Below are positions 35,886 through 44,222 of a stretch of DNA of 64,000 nucleotides, in pieces. The DNA is from Streptomyces diacarni. Its GTDB lineage: Bacteria; Actinomycetota; Actinomycetes; Streptomycetales; Streptomycetaceae. Location: positions 1 through 64,000 of the forward strand of contig NZ_QOIN01000047.1 of the NCBI RefSeq assembly GCF_003323715.1, given 5' to 3'. Made by a program: the position numbers and the translations under genes. The stretch's first letter is position 1, and every line of letters starts with the position of its first letter. The notes below the pieces were generated by a model that did not search any database, had not been told where the DNA came from, and saw nothing but the letters and a program-made list of their open reading frames with translations.

Positions 35886-36785
35886 ATGGTCACTTCCCGT
35901 CACGAGACGGCGCACCGCATCTTCCAGGAACGACCCGCGCTCCTCGTCCCCACCTTCCGACTGCTGGGGGTCTCTCTACCCGAGGACTCCCTGGTCGAGG
36001 TGCTCACCCCCGACGCCACCGAACTCAAACCGATCGAACGGCGTCTGGACAGCGTGCTGCGGCTCACCCCGCGCGACGGCGGCCCTCCCGTGATGCTCGC
36101 CGTCGAGGCCCAGAGCCGACGCGACCAGGACAAGGCCGCGAGCTGGGCCTACTACCTCTCGTTCCTCACCGCGCAGAACAACTGCGCATCCCTGCTGGTG
36201 GTCGTCTGCCAGGACAAGGACACCGCCGAGTGGGCCGCCGGCCCCTTCCACCTGGGGCCCGACGACTGGAAGCCCCTCACCGTGCGTCCACTGGTGCTCG
36301 GACCCGGAAACGTCCCCATGATCGTCGACCCGGAGGAAGCCGCCGAAGACCTGGCCATGGCCACCTTCGCGGCCATGACACATAGCAAGAGCCCGGACAT
36401 CACCGTCATACTGGATGCACTGGCACGCGCCCTCGGCACGGCCGACAGCGAATCCCTCAACTACTACTCGGAACTGATGGAGTCCGGCCTCGGCAACACC
36501 CCGGCCCGGCAGACCTGGAGAAAGCTCATGAAGAACGGCAGCTACTTCCCCGGACGCGGCACCCTGGTCGAGGAAACCTTCCTCAAGGGCAAGGCCGAGG
36601 GCCAGGCGCGCTCCGTACTGCGTCTGCTGGAGATGCGCGGTATCCCCGTCACCGAGACCCAGCGCGCCCGCCTGGCCGCCTGCACCGACCCGGAGGTCCT
36701 CGACACCTGGCTGGAGCGAGCTTTCAGGGTCACGGACGCCGACCAGTTGTTCGCCGACGAGCCCGGTGCGGCGGCCCGCACCTGA
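35886..36785 (+). CDS. Rpn-like PD-(D/E)XK nuclease family protein
   Basis: A 299-residue protein of the type found in many copies in streptomycete genomes and related to Rpn/YhgA recombination-promoting nucleases. The nuclease core is visible as RRLDSVLRLT (Asp) and PPVMLAVEAQSRRDQDKAASWAYYL, where Glu-x-Gln followed by Asp/Lys suits the ExK-like half. The C-terminal region has a helical segment (KGKAEGQARSVLRLLEMRGI) as in that family. No terminal inverted repeats suggest a transposon. Likely leaderless. Confidence 0.75.
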   Translation: MVTSRHETAHRIFQERPALLVPTFRLLGVSLPEDSLVEVLTPDATELKPIERRLDSVLRLTPRDGGPPVMLAVEAQSRRDQDKAASWAYYLSFLTAQNNCASLLVVVCQDKDTAEWAAGPFHLGPDDWKPLTVRPLVLGPGNVPMIVDPEEAAEDLAMATFAAMTHSKSPDITVILDALARALGTADSESLNYYSELMESGLGNTPARQTWRKLMKNGSYFPGRGTLVEETFLKGKAEGQARSVLRLLEMRGIPVTETQRARLAACTDPEVLDTWLERAFRVTDADQLFADEPGAAART

Positions 36786-36842
36786 CGTCTCAGGCGCGGG
36801 CCGCCGCGTCCCGCGGGGTGCTGTGAGACAGCCGAGCGGCCG

Positions 36843-38150
36843 TCACCACGGCAGGTCGCGCAGTTCCTGGACGCACAGCACCACGAACAGCACGCAGGAG
36901 GCGGCCAGCAGGACGTTGCTGAGCGGCCCGTTGCGCCACTCGCGCGGGGTGCGGTCGGTGTTGAGGAGCCACAGGAGGGTGGCCGCGAGGAAGGGCATGA
37001 AGAACGCGCCGAGGACGCCGTAGGCGATGACGAGCCCGAAGGGTTTGTCGAGCCAGAGCAGGGTCATCGGCGGGAACGTCAGCCACAGCAGGTAGCCGCG
37101 GAAGGGCCAGGAGCGCTCCTGCTCGCCGCGGGCCAGCGGCGCCACCCCCGCGGTGGCGTCCTGGCCGCGGGCGGCCCGCAGCCTCTCCACGAAGTCGGCG
37201 AACATCAGGCTCACGCCGTGCCACACGCCCACCAGCGAGGAGAAGGAGGCGGCGAAGAAGCCGATCAGGAAGAGGTTGGCGGTGGAGGCGCCGAAGCGCT
37301 CTTCGAGCACCCGGTCGAGGTCGAGGAGGCCCTGGTCGCCGGAGGCGAGGGCGATCTGGGAGGCGTGCAGCAGCTCCGCGCCGACGATCAGCATGGCGAT
37401 GACGAAGACGCCGGTGGTGAGGTAGGCGACCCGGTTGTCGAGCCGCATCATCTTCATCCAGCCGCTGTCGGTCCAGCCCTTGGCGTTGATCCAGTAGCCG
37501 TAGGCGGCCATGGTGATGGTGCCGCCGACGCCGCCGACGAGGCCGAGTGTGTAGACGATGGAGCCCGAGGGCAGGACGGGCACCAGTCCGGCGAGGGCTC
37601 GCGGCAGGTCGGGGGCGACGCGCAGGGCGACGTAGACGACGACCACGAACATGACGCCGACGAAGGCCATCATGATCTTCTCGACGACGGCGTAGCGGTT
37701 GGTCCACACGAACGCCAGGCCGATCAGCCCGGTGATGATGGCCCACACCTTGAGGGGCATGACGTCGGGGAAGAGCGCGGCGAGCGGCAGCGCGCTGGAG
37801 GACATGGCGGTCGCGCCGTAGACGAAGCCCCAGATGACGACGTACACGGCGAAGTAGACGGTGGTCCAGGCGCCGAGACTGCGCCAGCCGTCGAAGATGG
37901 TGCGCCCGGTGGCCAGGTGCCAGCGTCCCGTGGCCTCGGCGAGGGCGATCTTGACGACGCAGCCGACGACGGCCGCCCACAGCAGCGTGTAGCCGAACTT
38001 GCTGCCGGCGATGAGCGTGGAGACGAGGTCTCCGGCGCCGACGCCGGTCGCCGCGACGACCATGCCGGGGCCGATCATCTTCCAGTTCGGCTTGCGCACC
38101 GGCGGTGCGGCCCCCTCGCGGGGCGCCGGGGGTGTGGTGTGGCCTGCCAT
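36843..38150 (-). CDS. Nramp-superfamily transporter lacking canonical metal ligands
   Basis: A 435-residue protein with about eleven membrane helices and the Nramp fold. The first helix reads GPGMVVAATGVGAGDLVS, so the Asp-Pro-Gly-Asn metal motif of true Nramps is replaced; the helix-6 equivalent reads TITMAAYGYWINAKG without the Met-Pro-His motif. Transport of manganese or iron is therefore doubtful. The ATG at 38150 has GGAGG eight bases upstream; the open frame runs further but is not coding. Divergent from the chitinase. Confidence 0.85.
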   Translation of the reverse strand: MAGHTTPPAPREGAAPPVRKPNWKMIGPGMVVAATGVGAGDLVSTLIAGSKFGYTLLWAAVVGCVVKIALAEATGRWHLATGRTIFDGWRSLGAWTTVYFAVYVVIWGFVYGATAMSSSALPLAALFPDVMPLKVWAIITGLIGLAFVWTNRYAVVEKIMMAFVGVMFVVVVYVALRVAPDLPRALAGLVPVLPSGSIVYTLGLVGGVGGTITMAAYGYWINAKGWTDSGWMKMMRLDNRVAYLTTGVFVIAMLIVGAELLHASQIALASGDQGLLDLDRVLEERFGASTANLFLIGFFAASFSSLVGVWHGVSLMFADFVERLRAARGQDATAGVAPLARGEQERSWPFRGYLLWLTFPPMTLLWLDKPFGLVIAYGVLGAFFMPFLAATLLWLLNTDRTPREWRNGPLSNVLLAASCVLFVVLCVQELRDLPW

Positions 38151-38280
38151 GCCGTTGCCTCCGCCGTACGCAGGTTCTTCGGGCCGGGTGGTGGACGACC
38201 GCGCAGGTCGCAGGCGCATGTAACCCTCTGCGGACGCGCGGCACAAGGGGTTGCGCGGGCGTCCGCCGTTGCCGGGAACC

Positions 38281-38309
38281 TTGACAACCGCATTGGTCTG
38301 GACCAGGTT
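38281..38309 (+). promoter_or_regulatory. Chitinase promoter with DasR-like operator
   Basis: TTGACA (38281-38286) is an exact -35 hexamer; CAGGTT at 38304-38309 is a possible -10 after a 17-bp spacer. Within the spacer lies TGGTCTGGACCA (38294-38305), one base from the core TGGTCTAGACCA of the DasR-responsive element known at streptomycete chitinase promoters. DasR, a GntR-type repressor released by glucosamine-6-phosphate, should block the promoter until chitin breakdown products appear. Confidence 0.8.
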
Positions 38310-38372
38310 GTACGACGCACGTGCACCCCCACCGCTCCCCACCTCTTCTCGGACCCCCCACCGGAGGCAGTT

Positions 38373-39398
38373 GTGGCACGTCCCAGACGCTTCACGTCGC
38401 TGCGCGCACTCGCCGCGCTGACCACCTCGGCGCTCGCCGCCGCCGGGCTGCTCGCCCTCGGCCCCGCCGCCGCGCACGCCGAGTCCCCCACCGCGGAGCC
38501 GGGCCCCCGCGTCGGCGCCTCGCAGGTCCCGGCGCACGCGGTCACCGGGTACTGGCAGAACTTCGACAACGGCGCGACCGTCCAGACCCTCGCCGAGGTG
38601 CAGGACGAGTACGACATCATCGCCGTGGCCTTCGCCGAGGCGACCACCACCGCGGGACAGGTCGACTTCACCCTCGACCCCGACCTCGGCTATTCCGAGG
38701 ACCAGTTCAAGGCCGATCTCGCCGCCAAGCAGGCCGAGGGCAAGTCCGTCGTCCTGTCCGTCGGCGGCGAGAAGGGCGCCGTCTCCGTGAGCGACGACGC
38801 CTCTGCCGACGCGTTCGCCGACAGCATCGTCTCCCTCATGGACGAGTACGGCTTCGACGGCGTCGACATCGACCTGGAGAACGGCCTCAACTCCACCTAC
38901 ATGACCAAGGCGTTGGAGGCGATCCACGCCGCCAAGAGCGACGTGGTGGTCACCATGGCGCCGCAGACCATCGACATGCAGTCGCCGCAGAACGAGTACT
39001 TCAAGACGGCGCTCAACATCAAGAGCTTCCTGACCGTCGTCAACATGCAGTACTACAACAGCGGCTCCATGAACGGCTGCGACGGCAAGGTCTACTCCTC
39101 GGGCACCGTCGACTTCCTCACCTCACTGGCCTGCGTCCAGATCAAGGGCGGGCTCGACCCCTCGCAGGTCGGCATCGGCACCCCCGCCTCACCGCAGGCC
39201 GCGGGTTCCGGCTATGTGGAGCCCGGCGTGGTCAACGACGCCCTCGACTGCCTGGCCGAGGGCACGAGCTGCGGCAGCTTCACGCCCGACGAGAAGTGGC
39301 CCGGCATCCGCGGCGCCATGACCTGGTCGACGGCGTGGGACGCGGCGGCGGGCAACGCCTGGTCGTCCACGGTCGGCCCCCACGTGCACGGCATGTGA
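38373..39398 (+). CDS. Secreted GH18 chitinase
   Basis: A 341-residue exported chitinase that hydrolyses beta-1,4-GlcNAc chains. A signal peptide (SLRALAALTTSALAAAGLLALG, Ala-x-Ala near AAAHA) is followed directly by the GH18 domain: VTGYWQNFDNG, VVLSVGGEKG, the catalytic FDGVDIDLENG with Glu as proton donor, MAPQTIDM, VNMQYYNSGSM and GAMTWSTAWD. No carbohydrate-binding module is present, so it is a single-domain form. The GTG at 38373 has GGAGG five bases upstream. Regulated by the DasR-like site. Confidence 0.93.
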   Translation: MARPRRFTSLRALAALTTSALAAAGLLALGPAAAHAESPTAEPGPRVGASQVPAHAVTGYWQNFDNGATVQTLAEVQDEYDIIAVAFAEATTTAGQVDFTLDPDLGYSEDQFKADLAAKQAEGKSVVLSVGGEKGAVSVSDDASADAFADSIVSLMDEYGFDGVDIDLENGLNSTYMTKALEAIHAAKSDVVVTMAPQTIDMQSPQNEYFKTALNIKSFLTVVNMQYYNSGSMNGCDGKVYSSGTVDFLTSLACVQIKGGLDPSQVGIGTPASPQAAGSGYVEPGVVNDALDCLAEGTSCGSFTPDEKWPGIRGAMTWSTAWDAAAGNAWSSTVGPHVHGM

Positions 39399-39421
39399 CC
39401 GACGCACGTCGCGCACACGCC

Positions 39422-39459
39422 GACGCCCCCGGAGCCGGTCCGCCGGCCCCGGGGGCGTC
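39422..39459. terminator. Bidirectional terminator
   Basis: Arms of 11 bases (39422-39432, 39449-39459) pair perfectly, with a further GCCGG/CCGGC inner stem, between the convergent chitinase and protease genes. Confidence 0.75.
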
Positions 39460-39474
39460 CGGTGTGCGGAGGGG

Positions 39475-40317
39475 TTACGACTGCGGCTGGGGCAGGTGGC
39501 AGCCGCGCGCGTCGAGGTCGAGCTGGTTTCCCCGGCCGAAGCAGGGGTTGATCAGGTACGTCTGCTGCCCGTACGCGTTGAGGTAGCGGATGACGACGTG
39601 GCCCTGCTCGTTCACCTCACACGGGTTGTTCAGGGTGCACATCTCCCCGTCCTCGTTGTGGGTGTTGTTGACGCCGACGACCTTTCCGGTGCGGTCGTCG
39701 ATCACCGGGGATCCTGAGGTGCCGCCCTTGGTCTGGCACTCCATCGTGTAGCGGATGGAGTCCTTCCAGGTCCAGTCGGCCTCCTTGAGGCGGTAGGCGA
39801 AGCCGTCGATCGCGCAGCCGAACTTCTCCTTCCAGTAGCCGGACACCACGGTGATGTCGCGGCCCTTTCGGGGGTGCTTCGCGTCCAGCTTGAGCGCGTC
39901 GATGCCGTACGTGCGTTTGATCTCCTTGTACGTGCTGTCCGTCTCGTACAGGGAGATGTCCGTGTCCGTCATCGTCGCGTAGGCGATCTTGTCGGAGTGG
40001 ACCTTCCCCGCGTCGCTGCCGTCCGCGTTCAGCAGGGTGAAGTCGCGGCTGGTGGGCTGGTCGACGATCACCTCGTCCGCGCCGGGCATGCCCTCCTCCA
40101 GGCAGTGCCCGTTGGACAGGACGAGCGCCGGGTCGTCGGGCCGTGAGTGCTTGAGCTTCACCACGGAGCCCGAGCAGTTGCTCAGCGCGACGGTGCCCTC
40201 GAAGGAGGGCGGGGTGTCCTCGTGCGCTGCCGCGGCCGCCGGGGCCGTGGCTATGCCCGTGAGCGCGGCGGCGCCGAACAGCGCCGCCGCGAGCGTACTG
40301 ACCAGGGGCTTCCTCAT
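39475..40317 (-). CDS. Secreted trypsin-like serine protease, copy 1
   Basis: A 280-residue exported protein with a signal peptide (STLAAALFGAAALTGIATAP). The chymotrypsin-fold triad can be placed at ALVLSNGHCLEEG (His), ATMTDTDISLYE (Asp) and GGTSGSPVIDD (Ser). Cysteine pairs include NCSGS/GHC and CTLNNPC, and a C-terminal CFGRGNQLDL/CHLP. It is closely similar over its full length to the next gene. The ATG at 40317 has GAGGAG upstream. Confidence 0.88.
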   Translation of the reverse strand: MRKPLVSTLAAALFGAAALTGIATAPAAAAAHEDTPPSFEGTVALSNCSGSVVKLKHSRPDDPALVLSNGHCLEEGMPGADEVIVDQPTSRDFTLLNADGSDAGKVHSDKIAYATMTDTDISLYETDSTYKEIKRTYGIDALKLDAKHPRKGRDITVVSGYWKEKFGCAIDGFAYRLKEADWTWKDSIRYTMECQTKGGTSGSPVIDDRTGKVVGVNNTHNEDGEMCTLNNPCEVNEQGHVVIRYLNAYGQQTYLINPCFGRGNQLDLDARGCHLPQPQS

Positions 40318-40419
40318 GTACTCCTCATTCTCCGAGTCGTATGTCGAGTCGTTCTTCGAGAGGAACAGACAGGAATGGTGCGGCCCCAAGGTCCGTACGC
40401 CCAGGTGCTCACGGCGTGT

Positions 40420-41289
40420 TCACGGCTTGGGGAGCGTGCAGCCCTCCGCGCCGAGGTCGAGCTTGTTCCCTTCGCCCACGCACGGCGCGAGGATGTAGGT
40501 CTGCTGGCCGTAGGCGGTCCCCTCGCGGACGGTGGTCTTGCCGCTCTCGTCCACCTCGCAGGGGTTGTTCATCGTGCACTCCTCGCCGCTCTCGTTCCGC
40601 GTGTTGTTGACGCCGACGACCTTGCCGCTGGCGTTGTCGATCACGGGTGAGCCCGAGGTGCCGCCCTTGGTGTCGCATTCGGCCGTGTAGCGGATCGAGT
40701 CCTTCATCGTCCAGCCCGCCTCCTCGAGGCGGTAGGCGAAGCCGTCGATCGCGCAGCCGTACGTCTCCTTCCAGTAGCCGGAGACGACGGTGATGTCGTT
40801 GCCCTGCGTGGGGTGCGAGGCCTCCACGTCGAGGGCCTTGACGCCGAACTCGTCCTCGATCTCCTGGTAGGTCGAGCCGACCTCGTAGAGCGAGACGTCG
40901 GTGTCCGTCATCGTCGCGTACGAGACCTTGGTGGCGTTGACGGTGCCCGCGTCGCCGCCGTCCGCCTTCAGGAGGGTGAAGGAGCGGTTGGAGGGCTGGT
41001 CGGTGATGACCTGGCCAGGCTCGGGCATGCCCTCCTCCAGACAGTGTCCGTTGGAGAGCACGAGCGCGGGGTCGCCCGGCTGCGAGGCCGGCATCTTGAC
41101 CACGGAGCCCGAGCAGTTGCTCAGCGCGACGGTGCCCTCGAAGGAGGGCGCCGCCTCGGGGGCCTGCGCGGTGGCCGGGGCGGTGCTGCCGTCGGTGGGG
41201 GCGGCGGCAGCGGGTGCGGCGGTCACGCCGGTGAGGGCGACGGCGCCGAGGAACGTGGCGGCGAGAGAGCCGACGAGAGGTCTGTTCAT
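40420..41289 (-). CDS. Secreted trypsin-like serine protease, copy 2
   Basis: A 289-residue paralogue of the adjacent gene. It has the same landmarks: signal peptide (SLAATFLGAVALTGVTA), ALVLSNGHCLEEG, ATMTDTDVSLYE, DTKGGTSGSPVID and the Cys positions at the C-terminus (CTMNNPCEV, CVGEGNKLDL). It differs by a longer Ala/Pro/Thr-rich pro-region and more acidic surface segments. The 102-bp gap and same orientation point to tandem duplication. Confidence 0.88.
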   Translation of the reverse strand: MNRPLVGSLAATFLGAVALTGVTAAPAAAAPTDGSTAPATAQAPEAAPSFEGTVALSNCSGSVVKMPASQPGDPALVLSNGHCLEEGMPEPGQVITDQPSNRSFTLLKADGGDAGTVNATKVSYATMTDTDVSLYEVGSTYQEIEDEFGVKALDVEASHPTQGNDITVVSGYWKETYGCAIDGFAYRLEEAGWTMKDSIRYTAECDTKGGTSGSPVIDNASGKVVGVNNTRNESGEECTMNNPCEVDESGKTTVREGTAYGQQTYILAPCVGEGNKLDLGAEGCTLPKP

Positions 41290-41372
41290 GGTGGGGGGTC
41301 CTCTCCGGTACCGAAGGATCGTTCGGTCTGACGCCGTGCATTCTTGGGCCAGTTGGCCTCCCCCCACAAGAG

Positions 41373-41409
41373 CACCCCCGGAATCGGCAAAGCGGATTCC
41401 GGGGGTGCC
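41373..41409 (-). terminator. Hairpin terminator after the GntP permease gene
   Basis: Perfect 14-base arms (41373-41386 and 41396-41409) with a 9-base loop, about 45 bp after the permease stop. Confidence 0.8.
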
Positions 41410-41453
41410 CGAGGAAGAACAGGGGGAGAGCAGGGGGAGAGGGTGGTGCGCGG

Positions 41454-42911
41454 CTAGACGAAGATGCTCACCAACGCGGCCATCACGAACCCGGCGACCG
41501 AGAGCACCGACTCCAGCACCGTCCAGGACTTGAGCGTGTCCCGCTCGGAGATGCCGAAGTACTTCGCCACCATCCAAAACCCGCCGTCGTTGACGTGCGA
41601 GGCGAAGATCGACCCGGCGGAGATCGCCATGATGACCAGCGCGAGGTGGGCCTGGGACGGGTCGCTCTGCGCCAGCAGCGGCGCCACGATCCCGGCGGTG
41701 GTGACGATGGCGACGGTCGCCGAGCCCTGCGCCACCCGCAGCACCAGCGAGATCAGGTACGCCAGCACGATCACCGGCAGCCCCGCGTCCCCGAACACGT
41801 CCGCGAGGGCCTGCGCGACGCCGGACCCCTGGAGCACGGCGCCGAAGATGCCGCCCGCGCCGACGACCAGCAGGATGTTGCCGACCGGCTTGAGCGAGGC
41901 GGTGGAGACCGTCTCCAGCGACTTGCGGCTCCAGCCGCGGCGCAGCCCCAGCAGGTAGTAGGCCAGCAGCAGCGCCACCGTCAGCGCCACGAACGGGTGG
42001 CCGATGAACTCGATGACGGACCGCCCCGTGGAGGGGTCGAGGGCGATCGAGGAGAACGTCGCGGCCAGGATCAGCACCAGCGGGGTGCCGATGATGGCGA
42101 AGACCGTGCCCACGGAGACCGGCTTCTCCCCGCCCCGCTCCCCCACGTCCCTCGCCACGGCACGCTTGGACTCCTCCACGGCCTCCAGCATGTCCTGCGG
42201 CACGTCGACGAAGACCCGGTTGCCGATCCACGCCGCGTACGCCCACGCGGCGAGCACCGCGGGGATACCGCAGACGACACCCATCAGGATGATCCAGCCC
42301 AGGTCCACGTTGAGCAGTCCCGCGGCCGCCACAGGGCCCGGGTGCGGCGGCAGGAACGCGTGTGTCATCGACAGGCCCGCCAGCATCGGCATGCAGTACA
42401 GCAGCACGGACTTGCCGCTGCGCTTGGCCGCCGCGTAGACGATGGGCGCCAGCACGAAGATGCCGACGTCGAAGAAGACGGGGATGCCGAAGATCAGACC
42501 CGTCAGCCCCATGGCCAGCGGGGCGCGCTTCTCCCCGAACAGGCCGAGCAGCCGCGTCGAGAGGGCCTCGGCGCCGCCGCTGACCTCCAGGATGGCGCCC
42601 AGCATGGTGCCGAGGCCGATGATGATGGCGACGTGCCCGAGGATGCCGCCCATGCCCGACTCGATCATCGAGACGGCGTCGGAGTTCTGGACGGTACCGA
42701 AGAGTTCGGTGACGGACAGGCCCGCCGCCAGACCGACCGCGATGGACACGGTGAGCAGCGCGACGAACGGCTGGAGGCGGACCTTGATGATCAGTACGAG
42801 CAGCAGGATGATCCCGAGGGCCGCCACGGTGAGCAGGCCCCCGGTCCCGGGTATGAGCGCCAGCAGGCCGCCCGTGTGGGGCGGCGTCTTCTCGGCGGCG
42901 GCGAACAGCAT
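41454..42911 (-). CDS. GntP family permease
   Basis: A 485-residue transporter with about 12-14 helices. GntP features include ESGMGGILGHVAIIIGLGTMLGAI-type helices, FGIPVFFDVGIFVLAPI, THAFLPPHPGPVAAA and HVNDGGFWMVAKYFG. Known members import gluconate or related hydroxy acids by proton symport, some D-serine. Because the neighbours handle D-amino acids, a D-amino acid or its derived acid is a plausible substrate. Separated from ridA by a terminator-like hairpin. Confidence 0.9.
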   Translation of the reverse strand: MLFAAAEKTPPHTGGLLALIPGTGGLLTVAALGIILLLVLIIKVRLQPFVALLTVSIAVGLAAGLSVTELFGTVQNSDAVSMIESGMGGILGHVAIIIGLGTMLGAILEVSGGAEALSTRLLGLFGEKRAPLAMGLTGLIFGIPVFFDVGIFVLAPIVYAAAKRSGKSVLLYCMPMLAGLSMTHAFLPPHPGPVAAAGLLNVDLGWIILMGVVCGIPAVLAAWAYAAWIGNRVFVDVPQDMLEAVEESKRAVARDVGERGGEKPVSVGTVFAIIGTPLVLILAATFSSIALDPSTGRSVIEFIGHPFVALTVALLLAYYLLGLRRGWSRKSLETVSTASLKPVGNILLVVGAGGIFGAVLQGSGVAQALADVFGDAGLPVIVLAYLISLVLRVAQGSATVAIVTTAGIVAPLLAQSDPSQAHLALVIMAISAGSIFASHVNDGGFWMVAKYFGISERDTLKSWTVLESVLSVAGFVMAALVSIFV

Positions 42912-42954
42912 GGGGGAACTCCGTTGTTCAGTGCTGAGAGGAGCCCCTGCCGCA

Positions 42955-42991
42955 CGCCCCGGGGAGCGCCCGTCTGGGCGGCCCCGGGGCG
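42955..42991 (-). terminator. Two-part hairpin between ridA and the permease gene
   Basis: Outer 9-base arms (42955-42963 with 42983-42991) and an inner 5-bp stem CGCCC/GGGCG lie 18 bp after the ridA-like stop. It may end the kinase-iclR-ridA transcript or reduce read-through into the permease. Confidence 0.65.
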
Positions 42992-43008
42992 GGGTGGGGC
43001 AAGGAAGC

Positions 43009-43422
43009 TCAGCCGAGGACGGCGAGCGCGTCGATCTCGACGAGGAGACCGGCGGGGAGGCCGACGTACACCGTCGTACGTGCGGCCGGCGCCTCGGTCA
43101 GGGAGGCGAAGTACTCGTTGTAGATCTCGTTGAACTCCGCGAAGTGCGAGGTGTCCGTCAGGTACACCCGGATCATCACGGCGTCCTCCCACGTGGCGCC
43201 GCCCTCGGTGAGGATGGCCTCCACGTTGGCGAGGGTCTGGAGGGTCTGCTCGCGCAGGGTGGGGCCGACGGGCGTCGGCGCCTGCCCCTCGACGGCCGGG
43301 CCGAACCCGACCTGCCCGGCGACCTGCAGGACGTTCCCCTTGCGCACGCCGTGCGAGAACTTCGCGGGCGGCGTCGTGTGGGTGGCCGGGGTCAGTGCGG
43401 CCTTGGACAGCTTCTCGCTCAT
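43009..43422 (-). CDS. RidA family enamine/imine deaminase
   Basis: A 137-residue Rid protein that hydrolyses reactive 2-aminoacrylate-type enamines released by PLP-dependent deaminases. Features are the VLQVAGQVGFGPA strand, MIRVYLTDTSHFAEFNEIYNEYF with the active-site Arg in IRVYL, and PAARTTVYVGLPAG. The ATG overlaps the iclR stop (ATGA). Its presence fits detoxification of intermediates of the divergent deaminase. Confidence 0.92.
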   Translation of the reverse strand: MSEKLSKAALTPATHTTPPAKFSHGVRKGNVLQVAGQVGFGPAVEGQAPTPVGPTLREQTLQTLANVEAILTEGGATWEDAVMIRVYLTDTSHFAEFNEIYNEYFASLTEAPAARTTVYVGLPAGLLVEIDALAVLG

Positions 43423-44222
43423 GGTGCGGCTCTCTTGTGTCGCGGATGGGGGTGTCTCCCGCCCGTGGGCTGCGGGAGGATCGGCTGCCCCACGTACTCG
43501 GCGCTGATGGCCTCGGCCGTACGCCGCACGCGGGGCAGCAGGGAGAGGAGTTCGTCCGCGGAGACGACGACGTTCGGCGCGGAGACCGACATGGCCGCCA
43601 CCACGCGCCCCTCGGCGCCCCTGATGGGGGCTCCGACGCAGTTGATGGACTCCTCGTGGCCACCCAGGTCGGTGGCCCAACCCTGTTCGCGCACCCGGGC
43701 CAGCTCCGCGAGGAACGCGGCGGCGTCGGGCGTCGAACGGGACGTGTAGCGGGGGTAGTCGAGCCGGTCGGCGACGGCGCGCCGCTCCGGCTCTGGCAGG
43801 TCGGCCAGCAGCAGTTTGGCCACGGCCGCGACGGTGATCGCCACGGGCTTGCCGATGCGCGAGTACATCCGCACCGGGTAGCGGCTCTCGACCTTGTCGA
43901 TGTAGAGGACCTCGTCCTCCTCGTAGACCGCGAGGTGGATGGTGTGCCCGCAGGCGGCGTTGAGCTCGGCCAGGTGCGGGTGCGCGATCTCGCGGACGTC
44001 GAGGTTCTCCATCGCCTCCTGCGCGAGCGCGAACAGGCGTGCGCCCAGCCGGTAGCGCTGGTCCGGCTGCCGGTAGACGATGCCGTGCTCGTGCAGCGTC
44101 CGCAGCAGCCGCAGCGCCGTCGACTTGTGCACCTGAAGCCGGGAGGCGACCTGCTCCAGGTTGGCGGGGCCCTCGGCGAGCAGCGGCAGGATGCTGAGCG
44201 CCCGGTCCACGGTCTGGCTCAT
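43419..44222 (-). CDS. IclR family transcriptional regulator
   Basis: A 267-residue regulator. The winged helix-turn-helix (about 1-65) reads TVDRALSILPLL, NLEQVASRLQVHKSTALRLL and GIVYRQPDQRYRLG. The effector domain (about 80-245) has VYEEDEVLYIDKVES and AAPIRG-like ending motifs (CVGAPIRGAEGRVVAAMSV). It probably binds the inverted repeat at 45654-45672. Both ends overlap neighbours by ATGA, so it is co-translated with the kinase and RidA. Confidence 0.92.
   Translation of the reverse strand: MSQTVDRALSILPLLAEGPANLEQVASRLQVHKSTALRLLRTLHEHGIVYRQPDQRYRLGARLFALAQEAMENLDVREIAHPHLAELNAACGHTIHLAVYEEDEVLYIDKVESRYPVRMYSRIGKPVAITVAAVAKLLLADLPEPERRAVADRLDYPRYTSRSTPDAAAFLAELARVREQGWATDLGGHEESINCVGAPIRGAEGRVVAAMSVSAPNVVVSADELLSLLPRVRRTAEAISAEYVGQPILPQPTGGRHPHPRHKRAAP

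Noticed and set aside
35886..36785. Insertion sequence transposase
   Set aside because: Rpn-like proteins are sometimes labelled transposases, but no terminal inverted repeats or target duplications flank the gene.
37218..38372. In-frame upstream extension of the chitinase gene
   Set aside because: It crosses the Nramp-like gene, the DasR-like promoter and the signal peptide; the signal peptide must be N-terminal.
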